Assembly: GCA_016124755.1 (NCBI GenBank) | Contig: WGNA01000011.1 | Location: 182,688 to 246,687, forward strand | From: Bacteroidota bacterium | GTDB lineage: Bacteria > Bacteroidota > Bacteroidia > NS11-12g > UBA9320 | DNA length: 64,000 nt | Direction of reading: 5' to 3' | The notes under the pieces: generated by a model | Databases searched by the model: none | What the model was told of the DNA's origin: nothing | What the model saw: only the letters and a program-made list of their open reading frames with translations | Position numbers and translations under genes: made by a program | Shown here: one piece after another, positions 17,498 through 26,643 of the stretch | Position numbering within the stretch: the stretch's first letter is position 1 | How the letters are laid out: each line of letters opens with the position of its first letter

Positions 17498-18797
17498 CAA
17501 ACGAAACACTTTTGATAACTGGTTGAACGATCAACTCGGCAGTGCTTCAATTGCCAATGCAAATGCCGGGTGGGATGCATTTGCCCAAAGACGAAAGCGC
17601 AGGGCATGGTTTGTTTGGTGGAGTTTTGCTATTCCGGGTGCAGCCGTTATATTTATGACAATCTTTTATTTCTCAGTTAATACGGTTACCAGAGAAAATA
17701 GTGTTGCGAATGCGGGTGAGAAAAAAGGAATCCATCAAGTTCATCCGGAATTGTTCAATCAATCGTATAAGCCTCATTTAAATAAGTATCCAGAAAATGC
17801 AGAGAAACCGGAAGGCAACAATCGAGATTTCGCTTTTTGGAAAAATCAACAAATTAAAAAATCGACTGTATTCCCTGTAATAACTACACCTGAAGAATCG
17901 AAAAATTATAACATTCCACTGGATTCGAATAATACAAATTCCGGTACGATTGCCGAAAACGAAACGGTATCTGAACCACAGAATGCCATTGTTGATTCCG
18001 AACCGAATCTTCCTTTTACCGAGCCTAAAGTGGACGACATTATTAAACCGGGAACAGAATCCATAACCGATTCAGTATTCGGAGCACCTCTGCTTATATC
18101 TAGTCAAAATAAAAAATATTCTTTCTCGATAGACGCAGGTCCTGCAGTGGTAAATCCGTCATATATCGTGAGTTCGCTGGGGCAAAAAATGATTCACAAA
18201 GACTTGCAATCCATTCGTAACCGGTCTGAAACAGGTGCGCTCGGATTTCAGGTTGCTGTGAATTTCTCAGCTACATTCGGTCGATGGCAGCCACTGTTAG
18301 GACTGGGTTTTACCCGAATGAACATCATTGGTAACTACAACTTCGATTACACTGAATATCCGGTTCTGGATGTTGACGGAACCATTCTCGGATATCGGTC
18401 TAAATCGCCTAAACATATTGAATTTACAAGTCATCAATCGTATAGTTCCATTCAGATTCCGATGGGAATTCAATTCACATTATTGCAGAATCGAAAGTGG
18501 GAAGTTTCTGCAGATCAGATGTGGATTACCCAGGTATTACAAGGTGTAAAGGGTGCAACTCCACATCCGGTATTTTTAGATGAGATTGAGCAAATAAGAT
18601 TGTCTAATATGCGATCAACATCTTATTCATGGCAATCGGGTTTGCGATTCACAAGAAGTATAAAAGATCGTAATTCGGTTTATTTGAGATCAGCCTACTC
18701 CCGTAATTTTGGAATTATACAATCAACAGGCTTGTATAAAACCACAATGAATTCGTTTTCGGTTAATTTTGGATTCAAACGGTATTTCGGATTTTGA
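17490..18797 (+). CDS. Putative anti-sigma/outer-membrane beta-barrel envelope-spanning protein
   Basis: A 435-residue protein in the anti-sigma position. Residues 1-37 are a soluble, charged N-terminus (possible sigma-binding segment). Residues 38-62 are a transmembrane helix (WFVWWSFAIPGAAVIFMTIFYF). About 63-205 is a low-complexity N/E/P/S-rich linker. About 206-435 is beta-strand rich with outer-membrane porin-like alternation (YSFSIDAGPAVV, GFQVAVNFSATFG, LRFTRSIKDRNSVYLRSAYS) ending in 'FKRYFGF', a C-terminal Phe as in BAM substrates. Such proteins follow sigma-70 genes in many Bacteroidota, but a helix in the inner membrane plus a barrel would span the whole envelope. No canonical anti-sigma zinc motif is visible. 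The stop overlaps the next gene's TTG. Confidence 0.75.
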   Translation: MADKRNTFDNWLNDQLGSASIANANAGWDAFAQRRKRRAWFVWWSFAIPGAAVIFMTIFYFSVNTVTRENSVANAGEKKGIHQVHPELFNQSYKPHLNKYPENAEKPEGNNRDFAFWKNQQIKKSTVFPVITTPEESKNYNIPLDSNNTNSGTIAENETVSEPQNAIVDSEPNLPFTEPKVDDIIKPGTESITDSVFGAPLLISSQNKKYSFSIDAGPAVVNPSYIVSSLGQKMIHKDLQSIRNRSETGALGFQVAVNFSATFGRWQPLLGLGFTRMNIIGNYNFDYTEYPVLDVDGTILGYRSKSPKHIEFTSHQSYSSIQIPMGIQFTLLQNRKWEVSADQMWITQVLQGVKGATPHPVFLDEIEQIRLSNMRSTSYSWQSGLRFTRSIKDRNSVYLRSAYSRNFGIIQSTGLYKTTMNSFSVNFGFKRYFGF

Positions 18798-21256
18798 AAT
18801 TAATTAAAAAAGTCGTTCGAGCATTTATCCGCCATAGCTTAAACGTTGGTAAACTGCTACAGTTACCGTTACCGTTACTGTTTCCGTTACTGTTTCCCAA
18901 CACCTCCTTCTCCCAGCAAGCCATACTCCCGCTCGACGAGCCCTTACCCGTTCCGGTACAGCAAATGACTTCCGACACGTCCGGGAATATTTATGTTTTA
19001 TCGGCGAATCGGGGAATTGGATTTCGGGTTGGTGAATTAAAGGTGAAAATGTGGAACGGATTGTTTTGGGTTACACTTCCATCGATTCCGGTTTCCGAAT
19101 TTATCTGGGATTTTGAGCATGAACTTATCATGTCATCTTACCAAAACCAGGTGATAATTGCGGGATCCTTTAAAACTAATAATGGAGCAGCCGGAGCTAC
19201 AATCTGGAACGGACAAAGTTGGGAAGCGATTGGCGGCGGGTTAAATACCGATTGGATAATTCACGATGAAATGTCGGTTAATCATTTGGTATCGGATAAT
19301 AAATATCTGATAGCTGCCGGTGATTTCGATTTAGCCGACAATAAAAAAGTGCGGAATCTTGCCTGGTATGATGGTGTGAACTGGAATGGAGTTTTGGCTG
19401 ATAATCCGGATTTTCAATTTGTTTCCAAAGCCGGAGATTCCGTTTTTGTAAAAGGTAATTTTAATTCGGTTAATGGAATTTTAACAAACGGATTTGTTGT
19501 ATTCTGCAAAGGAAAATGGTTTGCATCGAATTACGGGTTAACTAAAAAGACACTGGATTTGTTGAGTCTGAATGGAAATCTGATTGCCGCGACGGATGAT
19601 GGTTTTTATAGAAGAATGAATGGGAACTGGCAATTAATCGGATCGCCGGGATTTGCCATAAAACGAATCATATCCCATGTACAAATTGGAAATGACCTTT
19701 TTGTAAGTGGTGAATTCACTGATCCGAAAGGGGAAGCTGCCACATTAATCCGGTTGTCGGATTCCGAGACTCAGGTGGTTTTGCATAATGATTACTTTAA
19801 TTATTTAACGGACGGGAATTTATTTTTAGCTAAAGGAAAAGACAATGTGCTTTTTGCCGGAGGTGATTGTGATTTTAGTTCTAATTCTAATGGAAATTCT
19901 GCCACTAAAAACATCCTTATGACCAAGCCGGGTTTTAGTGCCGTAACCGGTTTTGTGTACAAAGATGATGACGGAAACTGCCAAAGAGATCAAACTGAAA
20001 CCGGACTCAATAATGTGATTCTTTCTGTAAATAACGGATCTTATTATACCAGTACAGATGCAGAAGGAAAGTATATGCTGTTCGTTCCGAATAATGTTAA
20101 AAATCAAATTGATTTTATTTCAATTGATGGGTTTACGCATGAATGTACTTCTGCTACCCGCATTGTACAAACCGGATCAACCGACTCACTATGGTATATT
20201 GATTATGCATTAAAGCCCAGACCGGAAGCAGCGGGGATTGAAACGGATTTTACCTCTGCAAGCGGATTTATTGTAAAGCACGGACTAACTGGGACTTATT
20301 TTATTCATGTAAAAAGTGCGAATAAATTCCGTTATCCTTTAAATCTTATCTTAACAAGGGACGAACGATTAACTGAATTTACCTCATCCCTCAATTTATC
20401 GAAATCAACAGATAAAATACTCAATTGGAAGGTGGACCACGACATGGAAATCCGAATTGATTTTCCATTAAATCCTTTGACCATAAAAATGGGAGACACG
20501 TTGAAATTCAGGTTATCGGCCACAGACGCTATGGACTGGACACGATCAGAAAATCTGAATCAGGAGGTAGTCTCTGCTTTTGATCCCAACGACAAGCAAT
20601 GTGATAAAAAGGAATTATTAACCGGAGAAAAAATATTAGAGTATAATATCCGGTTTCAGAATCTCGGAACTGCGCCCGCTACGGATGTTCATATTGTTGA
20701 TACGATAGACGCATTATTGCCGATTGATTTTATTCAGATTTTGGGTAACAGTCATTTTGAAAAATATTCAACAGCCTATAAAGTTCGGGGACATGCAATA
20801 ATTTGGTCGTTTAAAGTTATTAATCTACCACCCCTGATGCTTACCGACGACGAAAAGAGCAGTGGATTTGTTAATTACAAAAGCGGTTTGTCGGATGATA
20901 TTAAAGTCGGTCAGGTAATTGAAAATACGGCCTACATTTATTTTGACTTTCAACCTGCTGTCGTTACAAATACCACATCGACCAAGGTGGTTGAATATAT
21001 TACACCGACTGTTCCGGATACACGGGTGGCAGTTGTTTATCCCAACCCGGCTGGAGAGTCGATAACCATTACAACAAATAATTCGCAGATCCGAAATATT
21101 GGCATTTACGCATCTGATGGCAAACTGGTTCGACAAATTTCAGATGTCAATAAAGATTTGGAATCTGTTTCGATTGATGATCTGTGTTTAGGAATTTATT
21201 GGATTAGAATAGAACATTCATTGGGGGTGGAAACGTTTTCTGTGATGCATAATTAA
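18794..21256 (+). CDS. 820-residue T9SS-secreted protein with SdrD-B-like and DUF7619-like domains
   Basis: Third gene of the sigma-factor operon; TTG start at 18794 overlaps the upstream TGA. The n-region 'MKLIKKVVRAFIRHSLNVGK' and hydrophobic 'LQLPLPLLFPLLFP' form a signal peptide whose core is encoded by a GTTACC/GTTACT microrepeat (see repeat entry). Residues about 40-380 are propeller-like ('WNGQSWEAIGGGLN', 'LAWYDGVNWNG', 'LIAAGDF'). A Cna-B/SdrD-like domain is at about 385-470 (GFVYKDDDGNCQRDQTETGL), DUF7619 at about 592-740 (SAFDPNDKQCDKK...YNIRFQNLGTAPA), and the T9SS sorting domain from 'VVYPNPAGESITI'. It is a paralogue of the 9.0-11.3-kb gene. Likely a surface structure whose export the upstream regulator may monitor. 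Confidence 0.85.
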   Translation: MKLIKKVVRAFIRHSLNVGKLLQLPLPLLFPLLFPNTSFSQQAILPLDEPLPVPVQQMTSDTSGNIYVLSANRGIGFRVGELKVKMWNGLFWVTLPSIPVSEFIWDFEHELIMSSYQNQVIIAGSFKTNNGAAGATIWNGQSWEAIGGGLNTDWIIHDEMSVNHLVSDNKYLIAAGDFDLADNKKVRNLAWYDGVNWNGVLADNPDFQFVSKAGDSVFVKGNFNSVNGILTNGFVVFCKGKWFASNYGLTKKTLDLLSLNGNLIAATDDGFYRRMNGNWQLIGSPGFAIKRIISHVQIGNDLFVSGEFTDPKGEAATLIRLSDSETQVVLHNDYFNYLTDGNLFLAKGKDNVLFAGGDCDFSSNSNGNSATKNILMTKPGFSAVTGFVYKDDDGNCQRDQTETGLNNVILSVNNGSYYTSTDAEGKYMLFVPNNVKNQIDFISIDGFTHECTSATRIVQTGSTDSLWYIDYALKPRPEAAGIETDFTSASGFIVKHGLTGTYFIHVKSANKFRYPLNLILTRDERLTEFTSSLNLSKSTDKILNWKVDHDMEIRIDFPLNPLTIKMGDTLKFRLSATDAMDWTRSENLNQEVVSAFDPNDKQCDKKELLTGEKILEYNIRFQNLGTAPATDVHIVDTIDALLPIDFIQILGNSHFEKYSTAYKVRGHAIIWSFKVINLPPLMLTDDEKSSGFVNYKSGLSDDIKVGQVIENTAYIYFDFQPAVVTNTTSTKVVEYITPTVPDTRVAVVYPNPAGESITITTNNSQIRNIGIYASDGKLVRQISDVNKDLESVSIDDLCLGIYWIRIEHSLGVETFSVMHN
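18860..18898 (+). repeat. GTTAC(C/T) microsatellite inside a signal-peptide coding region
   Basis: Six-base units GTTACC, GTTACT and GTTTCC run in tandem and encode the 'LPLPLLFPLLFP' core of the downstream T9SS protein's signal peptide. The same units occur in noncoding sequence at 37.8-38.04 kb and, inverted, near 16.77-16.79 kb. A gain or loss of a six-base unit would add or remove two residues without shifting frame. Confidence 0.75.
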
Positions 21257-21403
21257 TCAGGTCTTTGTGCCAGATTATCATGCGAATTTTGATTCAGGGT
21301 GATACTCACTGCATACAAAATTCAAAAAAGCAGAATGTGCTAAATTTTAATTTCCCCGGAAAGCCAAAGGCATTATTTGAAAAGAACACTATGTTAGAAT
21401 CGG

Positions 21404-22116
21404 ACGGGGCTATAGCCGCCCCTCCCCGGATGAAAGTTCGCATTCTTTAGAATGGTTTGCAAAATATCGGATGCATTTAAACACTTATTTTTCCTCGAAA
21501 TGATCGGAGATCTGATGGTACGAAGTTGGTTTCACGCAGAGACGCAGGAAATAGGGAATTATAAATTTGGTTGTTCCGGTTTTATTAAAACCTATTTTAA
21601 TGGGGAAGAAGGGAGAGTTAGCAGAGTTGCTCGTGAACGAGCTTTACATTTTGGGTGAATTAGTGGGCTTGAGAAAACATCCATATTGAATAGCCAAACC
21701 GGCTTTCTATTTTTGATTGGTATTGGATTCTTGTTGCTGCCGGGCTATAGCCGCCCCTCCCCGGATGAAAGTTCGCATTCTTTAGAATGGTTTGCAAATA
21801 TTCAGATTCATTTAAGCACTTATCTTTCCTCGTAATGATCGGATCAGATAGCTCGAAGTTGGTTTCACGCAGAGACGCAGGAAATAGGGAATTATAAATT
21901 TGGTTGTTCCGGTTTTATAAAAAACCCATTTTTTACGAGGGAGAATGGAGAGTTCGCAGAGTTGCTCGTGAACGAGCATTACAAACGGATGGAATTCTGC
22001 ATCATGAGAATGCATCTTCATTCAACAGCCAGACCCACTTTTAATTTTAATTGCTTTTGAAACCTTATTGCTGCCGGGCTATAGCCGCCCCTCCCCGGAT
22101 GAAAGTTCGCATTTTT
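21404..22116. repeat. 335-bp tandem direct-repeat array B (about 2 units)
   Basis: Cores (AGCCGCCCCTCCCCGGATGA) lie at 21414, 21749 and 22083, spaced 335 and 334 bp. The box TTTCACGCAGAGACGCAGGA occurs after the first two, together with the GCTCGTGAACGAGC hairpin. The stretch from about 21638 to 21825 is almost identical to 14682-14872 in array A, including the unusual 'CAAATATTCAGATTCATTTA' variant. Outside the array, flanks differ from those of array A. No coding frame is conserved. The gap 21257-21403 shows nothing else. Confidence 0.9.
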
Positions 22117-22736
22117 CTGCCAGACAATCGCCAAATGAGAACTTTTTAAGTGTTTAAATTCTGTATTTAAATTAGTGAATAGTATTGTTAGTGCGTACTA
22201 ATTTTTGGGGCCTTAAATTTCTTTAAGTATTTCATACTGGAAACCGATTTTTCTTGATAAAAAAGAGGAGGAAGCGAATACGTTGAATAGGTGAAAAGAT
22301 AAAAAACAGATCCGCAATGGAATCAATCGTTCATTCTGTTTTTAATGCAAACGGCGTATTAGATTTTAAGAAAAAATGTTTCTCCGCTTAATTACACCAA
22401 ATTGTGGATCACTTCAATTTTAGTATTATAAGAACACCATGCATTGTACGAAGCGGATCCTAAATCAAGAAAAAAGTGAGAAGAAAGGAGATTGCACATC
22501 AATCCCCAACCTACCTATAATCTTGAAGTATCTACAGGGAGATGAATCTAAGAAAAACAATGCAATCGCAAAAAGAAACTTCATCTGGTTATTCAAACCA
22601 GGCGCTTCGAAATACAATTGATGCTATCCACTCAATCCGATTAAATCAGTATTAAGTCTGATGGATTTCACGGTATTTCTTTTCTTTTCCATAAATGTTT
22701 CGGAAACTTTGCCGACCTCTTCAGCGAGATACCAAT
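22117..22736. other. Long AT-rich intergenic region, no gene recognised
   Basis: About 620 bp between repeat array B and the LolA-like operon. It holds TTTTTCTTGATAAAAAAG (22248-22265), a short A/T inverted element also found at 29920-29939 upstream of the nested hairpin there. The 60-residue ORF at 22439-22621 has no recognisable feature and poor codon character. The promoter of the five-gene export operon must lie near the right end, but no good TAnnTTTG box is visible. Confidence 0.5.
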
Positions 22737-23519
22737 ATGAACCTCAGGATGTCTGCAACGAAAAAAATTACGCTTCTCATTTCTGCTATAATTGTGATTA
22801 CTGCCTCGGTTTTAGCTTTCACCAATGCAGAACCTACTGTGAACGAAATCATTCAGAAGGCACAGGATAAAATGCAGGGTGCAACCACCAAAGGAACGCT
22901 CAAAATCACAACGATTCGTCCGAGTTACACGCGCACCATGGATCTTAAAATGTGGAGCAAAGGCTCGGCTTACGCATTAACACTCATCACTTCTCCGGTA
23001 AAAGACAAAGGAACCGTATTTCTGAAAAGGCAAAAAGAAGTGTGGACCTGGATTCCGACCATTGAACAACTTACCAAATTACCACCGAGCGCGATGGCCA
23101 GCAACTGGATGGGTACCGATCTTACCAACGACGATCTGGTAAAAGAATCATCCATGGTCGACGATTACACGCACACTTTACTCGGTAAAGACAGCATTGA
23201 CGGCCGGCAGTGTTATAAAATAAAATCCATCCCGAAAGAGAATGCTGCTGTTGTTTGGGGAAAGCTTATTTCGTGGATCGATGTAAAAGATTTCATTCAG
23301 ATGAAAACCGAATTTTACGACGAGGACGAGGAGTTGGTAAATACTTTTAAAGCATCGGTGATAAAAGTGATGGGAGGGAAAACACTCGCAAGCCGATTGG
23401 AAATTGTTCCGGCAGATAAAAAAGGGCATAAAACCCGACTCGATTATTTGTCTCTCTCCTTTAATGAACCGATCGAAGACAATTTCTTCACAACCCAGAA
23501 CATGAAAAAGGTTAACTGA
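22737..23519 (+). CDS. LolA-like outer membrane lipoprotein-sorting protein
   Basis: A 260-residue periplasmic protein. ATG 22737 is preferred over the track start; a second ATG four codons later would also give a full signal peptide (ITLLISAIIVITASVLAFTNA). The body matches the LolA-like family PF17131 (COG2834): 'VNEIIQKAQDKMQGATTKGTLKIT', 'LKMWSKGSAYALTLITSP', 'KDKGTVFLKRQKEVWTWIP' and 'NWMGTDLTNDDLV'. LolA-type half-barrels carry lipids or lipoproteins across the periplasm. It begins an operon with two FtsX permeases, a LolD-type ATPase and an outer-membrane barrel, all within 0-12 bp spacings, so it is likely the periplasmic carrier of that exporter rather than the housekeeping LolA. Confidence 0.88.
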   Translation: MNLRMSATKKITLLISAIIVITASVLAFTNAEPTVNEIIQKAQDKMQGATTKGTLKITTIRPSYTRTMDLKMWSKGSAYALTLITSPVKDKGTVFLKRQKEVWTWIPTIEQLTKLPPSAMASNWMGTDLTNDDLVKESSMVDDYTHTLLGKDSIDGRQCYKIKSIPKENAAVVWGKLISWIDVKDFIQMKTEFYDEDEELVNTFKASVIKVMGGKTLASRLEIVPADKKGHKTRLDYLSLSFNEPIEDNFFTTQNMKKVN

Positions 23520-23521
23520 GC

Positions 23522-24736
23522 ATGATACTCCGATTAGCCTGGCGAAATCTTTGGCGAAACCGCCGACGAACTTTCATCACAATTGCCATGATCGTGGGGG
23601 CCGTGGTTCTTTCGGTAACCATGCAAAGTGTGCAAAATGCCATGTACGACCGCAACATCGACAACATGGTTCGTTTCTCAAAAGGGTACATTCAGGTTGC
23701 CGCTGCCGGTCACAAAGAAGACAATACGCTCGAAACCAGTGTGGATCTTACACCAGAACTTCGGGAAAAGATTCTTTCTATAAAAGGTGTTCGGGGTATA
23801 CTGCCGAGAATTCAGAATTTCGGTTTGGCCGCTCTCGATACCATGAGTAAAGATGTGATGATTCTCGGTACGGTGCCGGAAGTTGAGGATGAACAAACTG
23901 GCCTGAAAAAACATGTAATTAAAGGTGAGTATTTTAAGGCCGAAGATCAATCCGTGATGGTTGCAAAAGGTTTGGCTAAAAGACTTCAACTCTCCGTTGG
24001 CGACACTATTGTGATCGTAAGCATGGGATATCACGGGAACTCGGCAAACGGAAAATTCCCGGTTAAAGCCATTCTCGAACTCGCGTCTCCCGAATTAAAC
24101 AAACGAGTGATGTACATGCCGGAAGCTCTGGCGCAGCGATTCTTTTCGCTTGGAACTCACGTTTCCGATATTTCCATTTTACTCGATGACAACAAAAAAA
24201 GTCTCGAAATTTCTAAAGAGATGCAATCAGTTCTGGGTGATAAATACGAGGCGAAACACTGGACCGAACTTCTTCCCGAACTCAAACAAATGGTGGAAGG
24301 CGATGCTGCCGGCGGTTATATCATGTACGGAATTTTGTATGTGATCATCGCCTTCGGAGTCTTCGGAACCGTATTGATGATGCTGTCGGAGCGAAGACGT
24401 GAATTCGGTGTTGTAACCGCAGTCGGAATGAAGCGCAGATTACTCGCCATAATTGTGGTGATCGAAAATTTCATCAGCGGTTTGATCGGTGCTGTTGCCG
24501 GAATGATACTCGCCCTTCCCGGTGTTTTATATCTGAAATACTTTCCGGTGAATCTGGCCGGACAGATGAAAGAAGCGTACGAAAAAATCGGTTTTGAACC
24601 GTTGATTCTGGCGGATATTTATCCCTGGATTTTGCTCGAAAATGCAGGATTGGTTTTTCTGATCGCACTCGGATTGTCGATTTATCCGGTGGTGAAAATT
24701 TTGAAAATTAGGTCAATTGATTATTTGAGATCATGA
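23522..24736 (+). CDS. FtsX-like ABC transporter permease (first)
   Basis: A 404-residue MacB/LolCE-type permease. The N-terminal 'LAWRNLWRNRRRTFITIAMIVGAVVLSVTM' is one membrane helix, followed by a MacB-like periplasmic domain (about 50-250). Three C-terminal helices follow (IMYGILYVIIAFGVFGTVLMM, ENFISGLIGAVAGMILALPG, AGLVFLIALGLSIYPVVKIL). The cytoplasmic 'SERRREFGVVTAVGMKR' is the coupling motif of the FtsX family. It is type VII ABC topology (mechanotransmission), as in LolCDE and MacB. It starts 2 bp after the LolA-like gene and overlaps the second permease by 4 bp (ATGA), so the two probably form a LolC/LolE-like heterodimer. Confidence 0.92.
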   Translation: MILRLAWRNLWRNRRRTFITIAMIVGAVVLSVTMQSVQNAMYDRNIDNMVRFSKGYIQVAAAGHKEDNTLETSVDLTPELREKILSIKGVRGILPRIQNFGLAALDTMSKDVMILGTVPEVEDEQTGLKKHVIKGEYFKAEDQSVMVAKGLAKRLQLSVGDTIVIVSMGYHGNSANGKFPVKAILELASPELNKRVMYMPEALAQRFFSLGTHVSDISILLDDNKKSLEISKEMQSVLGDKYEAKHWTELLPELKQMVEGDAAGGYIMYGILYVIIAFGVFGTVLMMLSERRREFGVVTAVGMKRRLLAIIVVIENFISGLIGAVAGMILALPGVLYLKYFPVNLAGQMKEAYEKIGFEPLILADIYPWILLENAGLVFLIALGLSIYPVVKILKIRSIDYLRS

Positions 24737-25944
24737 TGCTCGTACAAATAGCCTGGAGAAATGTTTGGCGAAACCGCGGCAGAAGTCTCGTGGTGATGAT
24801 GGCCATGGTAGTGGGAATTTCCTCGGTGATTTTTTTAATGGCCTTTTCCTGGGGAATGTATGATTACCGAATTAAGGAAGCCATTGAAAAAGAAAGCAGC
24901 CACATTCAGATTCACAATCCGAAATACAAGGAATTTATGGAGGCGAAATTCACCATCGCCGACGCGAATCAACTGGATCAGAAACTCGGAAAAGATTCCC
25001 GTGTAAAAGCAGTATCGAACCGGTTTGTGGTAATGGGAATGGCATTGAGTTCCCGCTCGAATGTTCCGGCCAGAATAATTGGAGTAGATACGCTCGAAGA
25101 AAATAAAACCACGGATCTCTCGGGTAGTCTAACCGAAGGAGAATATTTTACCGGAACTAAAGGAATTCCGGTGCTGGTCGGTGAAAAACTCGCCAAGGAT
25201 TTAAAACTCGGACTCAAGAAAAAACCGGTACTCCAGTTTCAGGATGCAAACGGTGACATGACTGCTATTAAAGTTAAAATCGTCGGATTGTATAAAACGA
25301 ATAACAGCATGTTCGACGGGATGAATGTCTTTATTCCGAAGGAGGCACTGCAAAATGCTGCGAAGATTAAAGGAGTGAATGAAATTGCAATCTTGCTGAA
25401 CGACGCACGCGATGTTGACGATGTGAAAACCGAATTGCAATCCGGAACGAAAAGTATGGTCGAAACCTGGAAAGAATCCATTCCGGAACTCGCCATTGCG
25501 ATCGACACATTTGATAAAACCATGTTCATCATTGTATTGATTCTGTTTTTGGCCGTTGCCATCGGAATTATTAATACCATGCTAATGGCAGTTTTAGAGC
25601 GTGTTCGGGAAATCGGAATGCTGATGGCGGTGGGAATGAATAAAGACAAAGTGTTTTCGATGTTTATGCTCGAGACCATCTTTCTTTCGCTGGCCGGAGC
25701 ACCCATCGGAATTTTCCTCGGATGGGCTTTGGTCGCATGGGGAAATCATTCGGGAATTAATTTGTCGATGTACGGAGAAGGCTTGTCATCGATGGGTTTC
25801 AGCAACATGGTGTACCCGTCGCTTCCAGTTAAGGATTATTTTATTCTAACCGGCGAAATCATCGTGATTTCAATACTTGCGGCATTGGTTCCCGCTTATC
25901 GATCTTTAAGACTCAATCCGGCAACAGCCATACGAAAAATATAG
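24733..25944 (+). CDS. FtsX-like ABC transporter permease (second)
   Basis: A 403-residue paralogue of the preceding permease with the same topology: N-terminal helix (IAWRNVWRNRGRSLVVMMAMVVGISSVIFLM), a periplasmic domain of about 220 residues, and three C-terminal helices. The coupling loop 'LERVREIGMLMAVGMNKDKVF' contacts the ATPase in LolCDE-type transporters. It probably pairs with the upstream permease and the downstream ATPase as a heterodimeric type VII ABC system moving lipids or lipoproteins from the inner membrane to the LolA-like carrier. The ATG overlaps the previous stop; the ATPase follows after 12 bp. Confidence 0.92.
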   Translation: MMLVQIAWRNVWRNRGRSLVVMMAMVVGISSVIFLMAFSWGMYDYRIKEAIEKESSHIQIHNPKYKEFMEAKFTIADANQLDQKLGKDSRVKAVSNRFVVMGMALSSRSNVPARIIGVDTLEENKTTDLSGSLTEGEYFTGTKGIPVLVGEKLAKDLKLGLKKKPVLQFQDANGDMTAIKVKIVGLYKTNNSMFDGMNVFIPKEALQNAAKIKGVNEIAILLNDARDVDDVKTELQSGTKSMVETWKESIPELAIAIDTFDKTMFIIVLILFLAVAIGIINTMLMAVLERVREIGMLMAVGMNKDKVFSMFMLETIFLSLAGAPIGIFLGWALVAWGNHSGINLSMYGEGLSSMGFSNMVYPSLPVKDYFILTGEIIVISILAALVPAYRSLRLNPATAIRKI

Positions 25945-25956
25945 AAAAGCAAAGAA

Positions 25957-26643
25957 ATGAGTGTAATTAAAACCCATCAGCTTTCAAAAATTTACAACGG
26001 TTCGGCCGTTGCAGTTCACGCATTAAACAAAGTTGATCTGCATATTGAAGAAGGAGAATTCACGGCGATTGTTGGTCCGAGCGGCAGCGGAAAAACAACC
26101 CTACTGAACATAATCGGCGGGTTGGATAATGCCACCAGCGGCGATGTGGAAGTGGCCGGAAAAGACATTACGCGCATGTCGGAAAATGATCTCATTGATT
26201 TTCGTTTGCACAACATCGGCTTTGTTTTTCAGGCGTATAACCTGATCCCGGTTTTAACGGCGCAGGAAAATGTTGAGTTCATTATGCTCATGCAGAAGCG
26301 CGACAAAAAGGAACGGCACGAAAGAGCAATGTCTTTGCTGAAAGCCGTCGGGCTCGAATCTCAGGCAGATAAACGACCGTCTCAAATGAGTGGTGGTCAG
26401 CAGCAGAGAGTTGCGGTGGCTCGGGCCTTGGCATCCCGACCTAGGTTTGTTTTGGCAGATGAACCTACCGCCAATCTCGATTCGGTTTCTACCTCAAATC
26501 TTTTGGATATCATGGCGCGGTTAAATCAGGAAGAGGGGACAACTTTCGTGTTTTCGACCCACGACCAACGGGTAATTGATCGCGCGAGAAGGGTGATAAC
26601 GCTGGAAGACGGACACATTGTGAGTGATGAAACCAAAGCATAA
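25957..26643 (+). CDS. LolD/MacB-type ABC transporter ATP-binding protein
   Basis: A 228-residue ATPase of the LolD/MacB group. Walker A 'GPSGSGKTT', Q-loop in 'GFVFQAYNLIPVLTAQENVEF', signature 'MSGGQQQRVAVARAL', Walker B 'FVLADEPTANLD' and H-loop 'STHD' are all intact. The 'NLIPVLTAQENV' segment is typical of ATPases that work with FtsX permeases. It powers the two upstream permeases. The ATG follows 'AGCAAAGAA'. Its last 17 bp overlap the start of the outer-membrane barrel gene, which ties all five genes into one transcript. Confidence 0.95.
   Translation: MSVIKTHQLSKIYNGSAVAVHALNKVDLHIEEGEFTAIVGPSGSGKTTLLNIIGGLDNATSGDVEVAGKDITRMSENDLIDFRLHNIGFVFQAYNLIPVLTAQENVEFIMLMQKRDKKERHERAMSLLKAVGLESQADKRPSQMSGGQQQRVAVARALASRPRFVLADEPTANLDSVSTSNLLDIMARLNQEEGTTFVFSTHDQRVIDRARRVITLEDGHIVSDETKA

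Noticed and set aside
21812-22021. 69-codon minus ORF in repeat array B
   Set aside because: It is another chance frame through the 335-bp unit; no equivalent is kept in the other copies.
14044-22116. CRISPR array
   Set aside because: Repeats are 335 bp long, mostly conserved across the whole unit, with no spacer structure and no cas genes.
22439-22621. 60-codon ORF in the long gap before the LolA-like operon
   Set aside because: No recognisable motif, signal or codon pattern, and no neighbouring operon logic.
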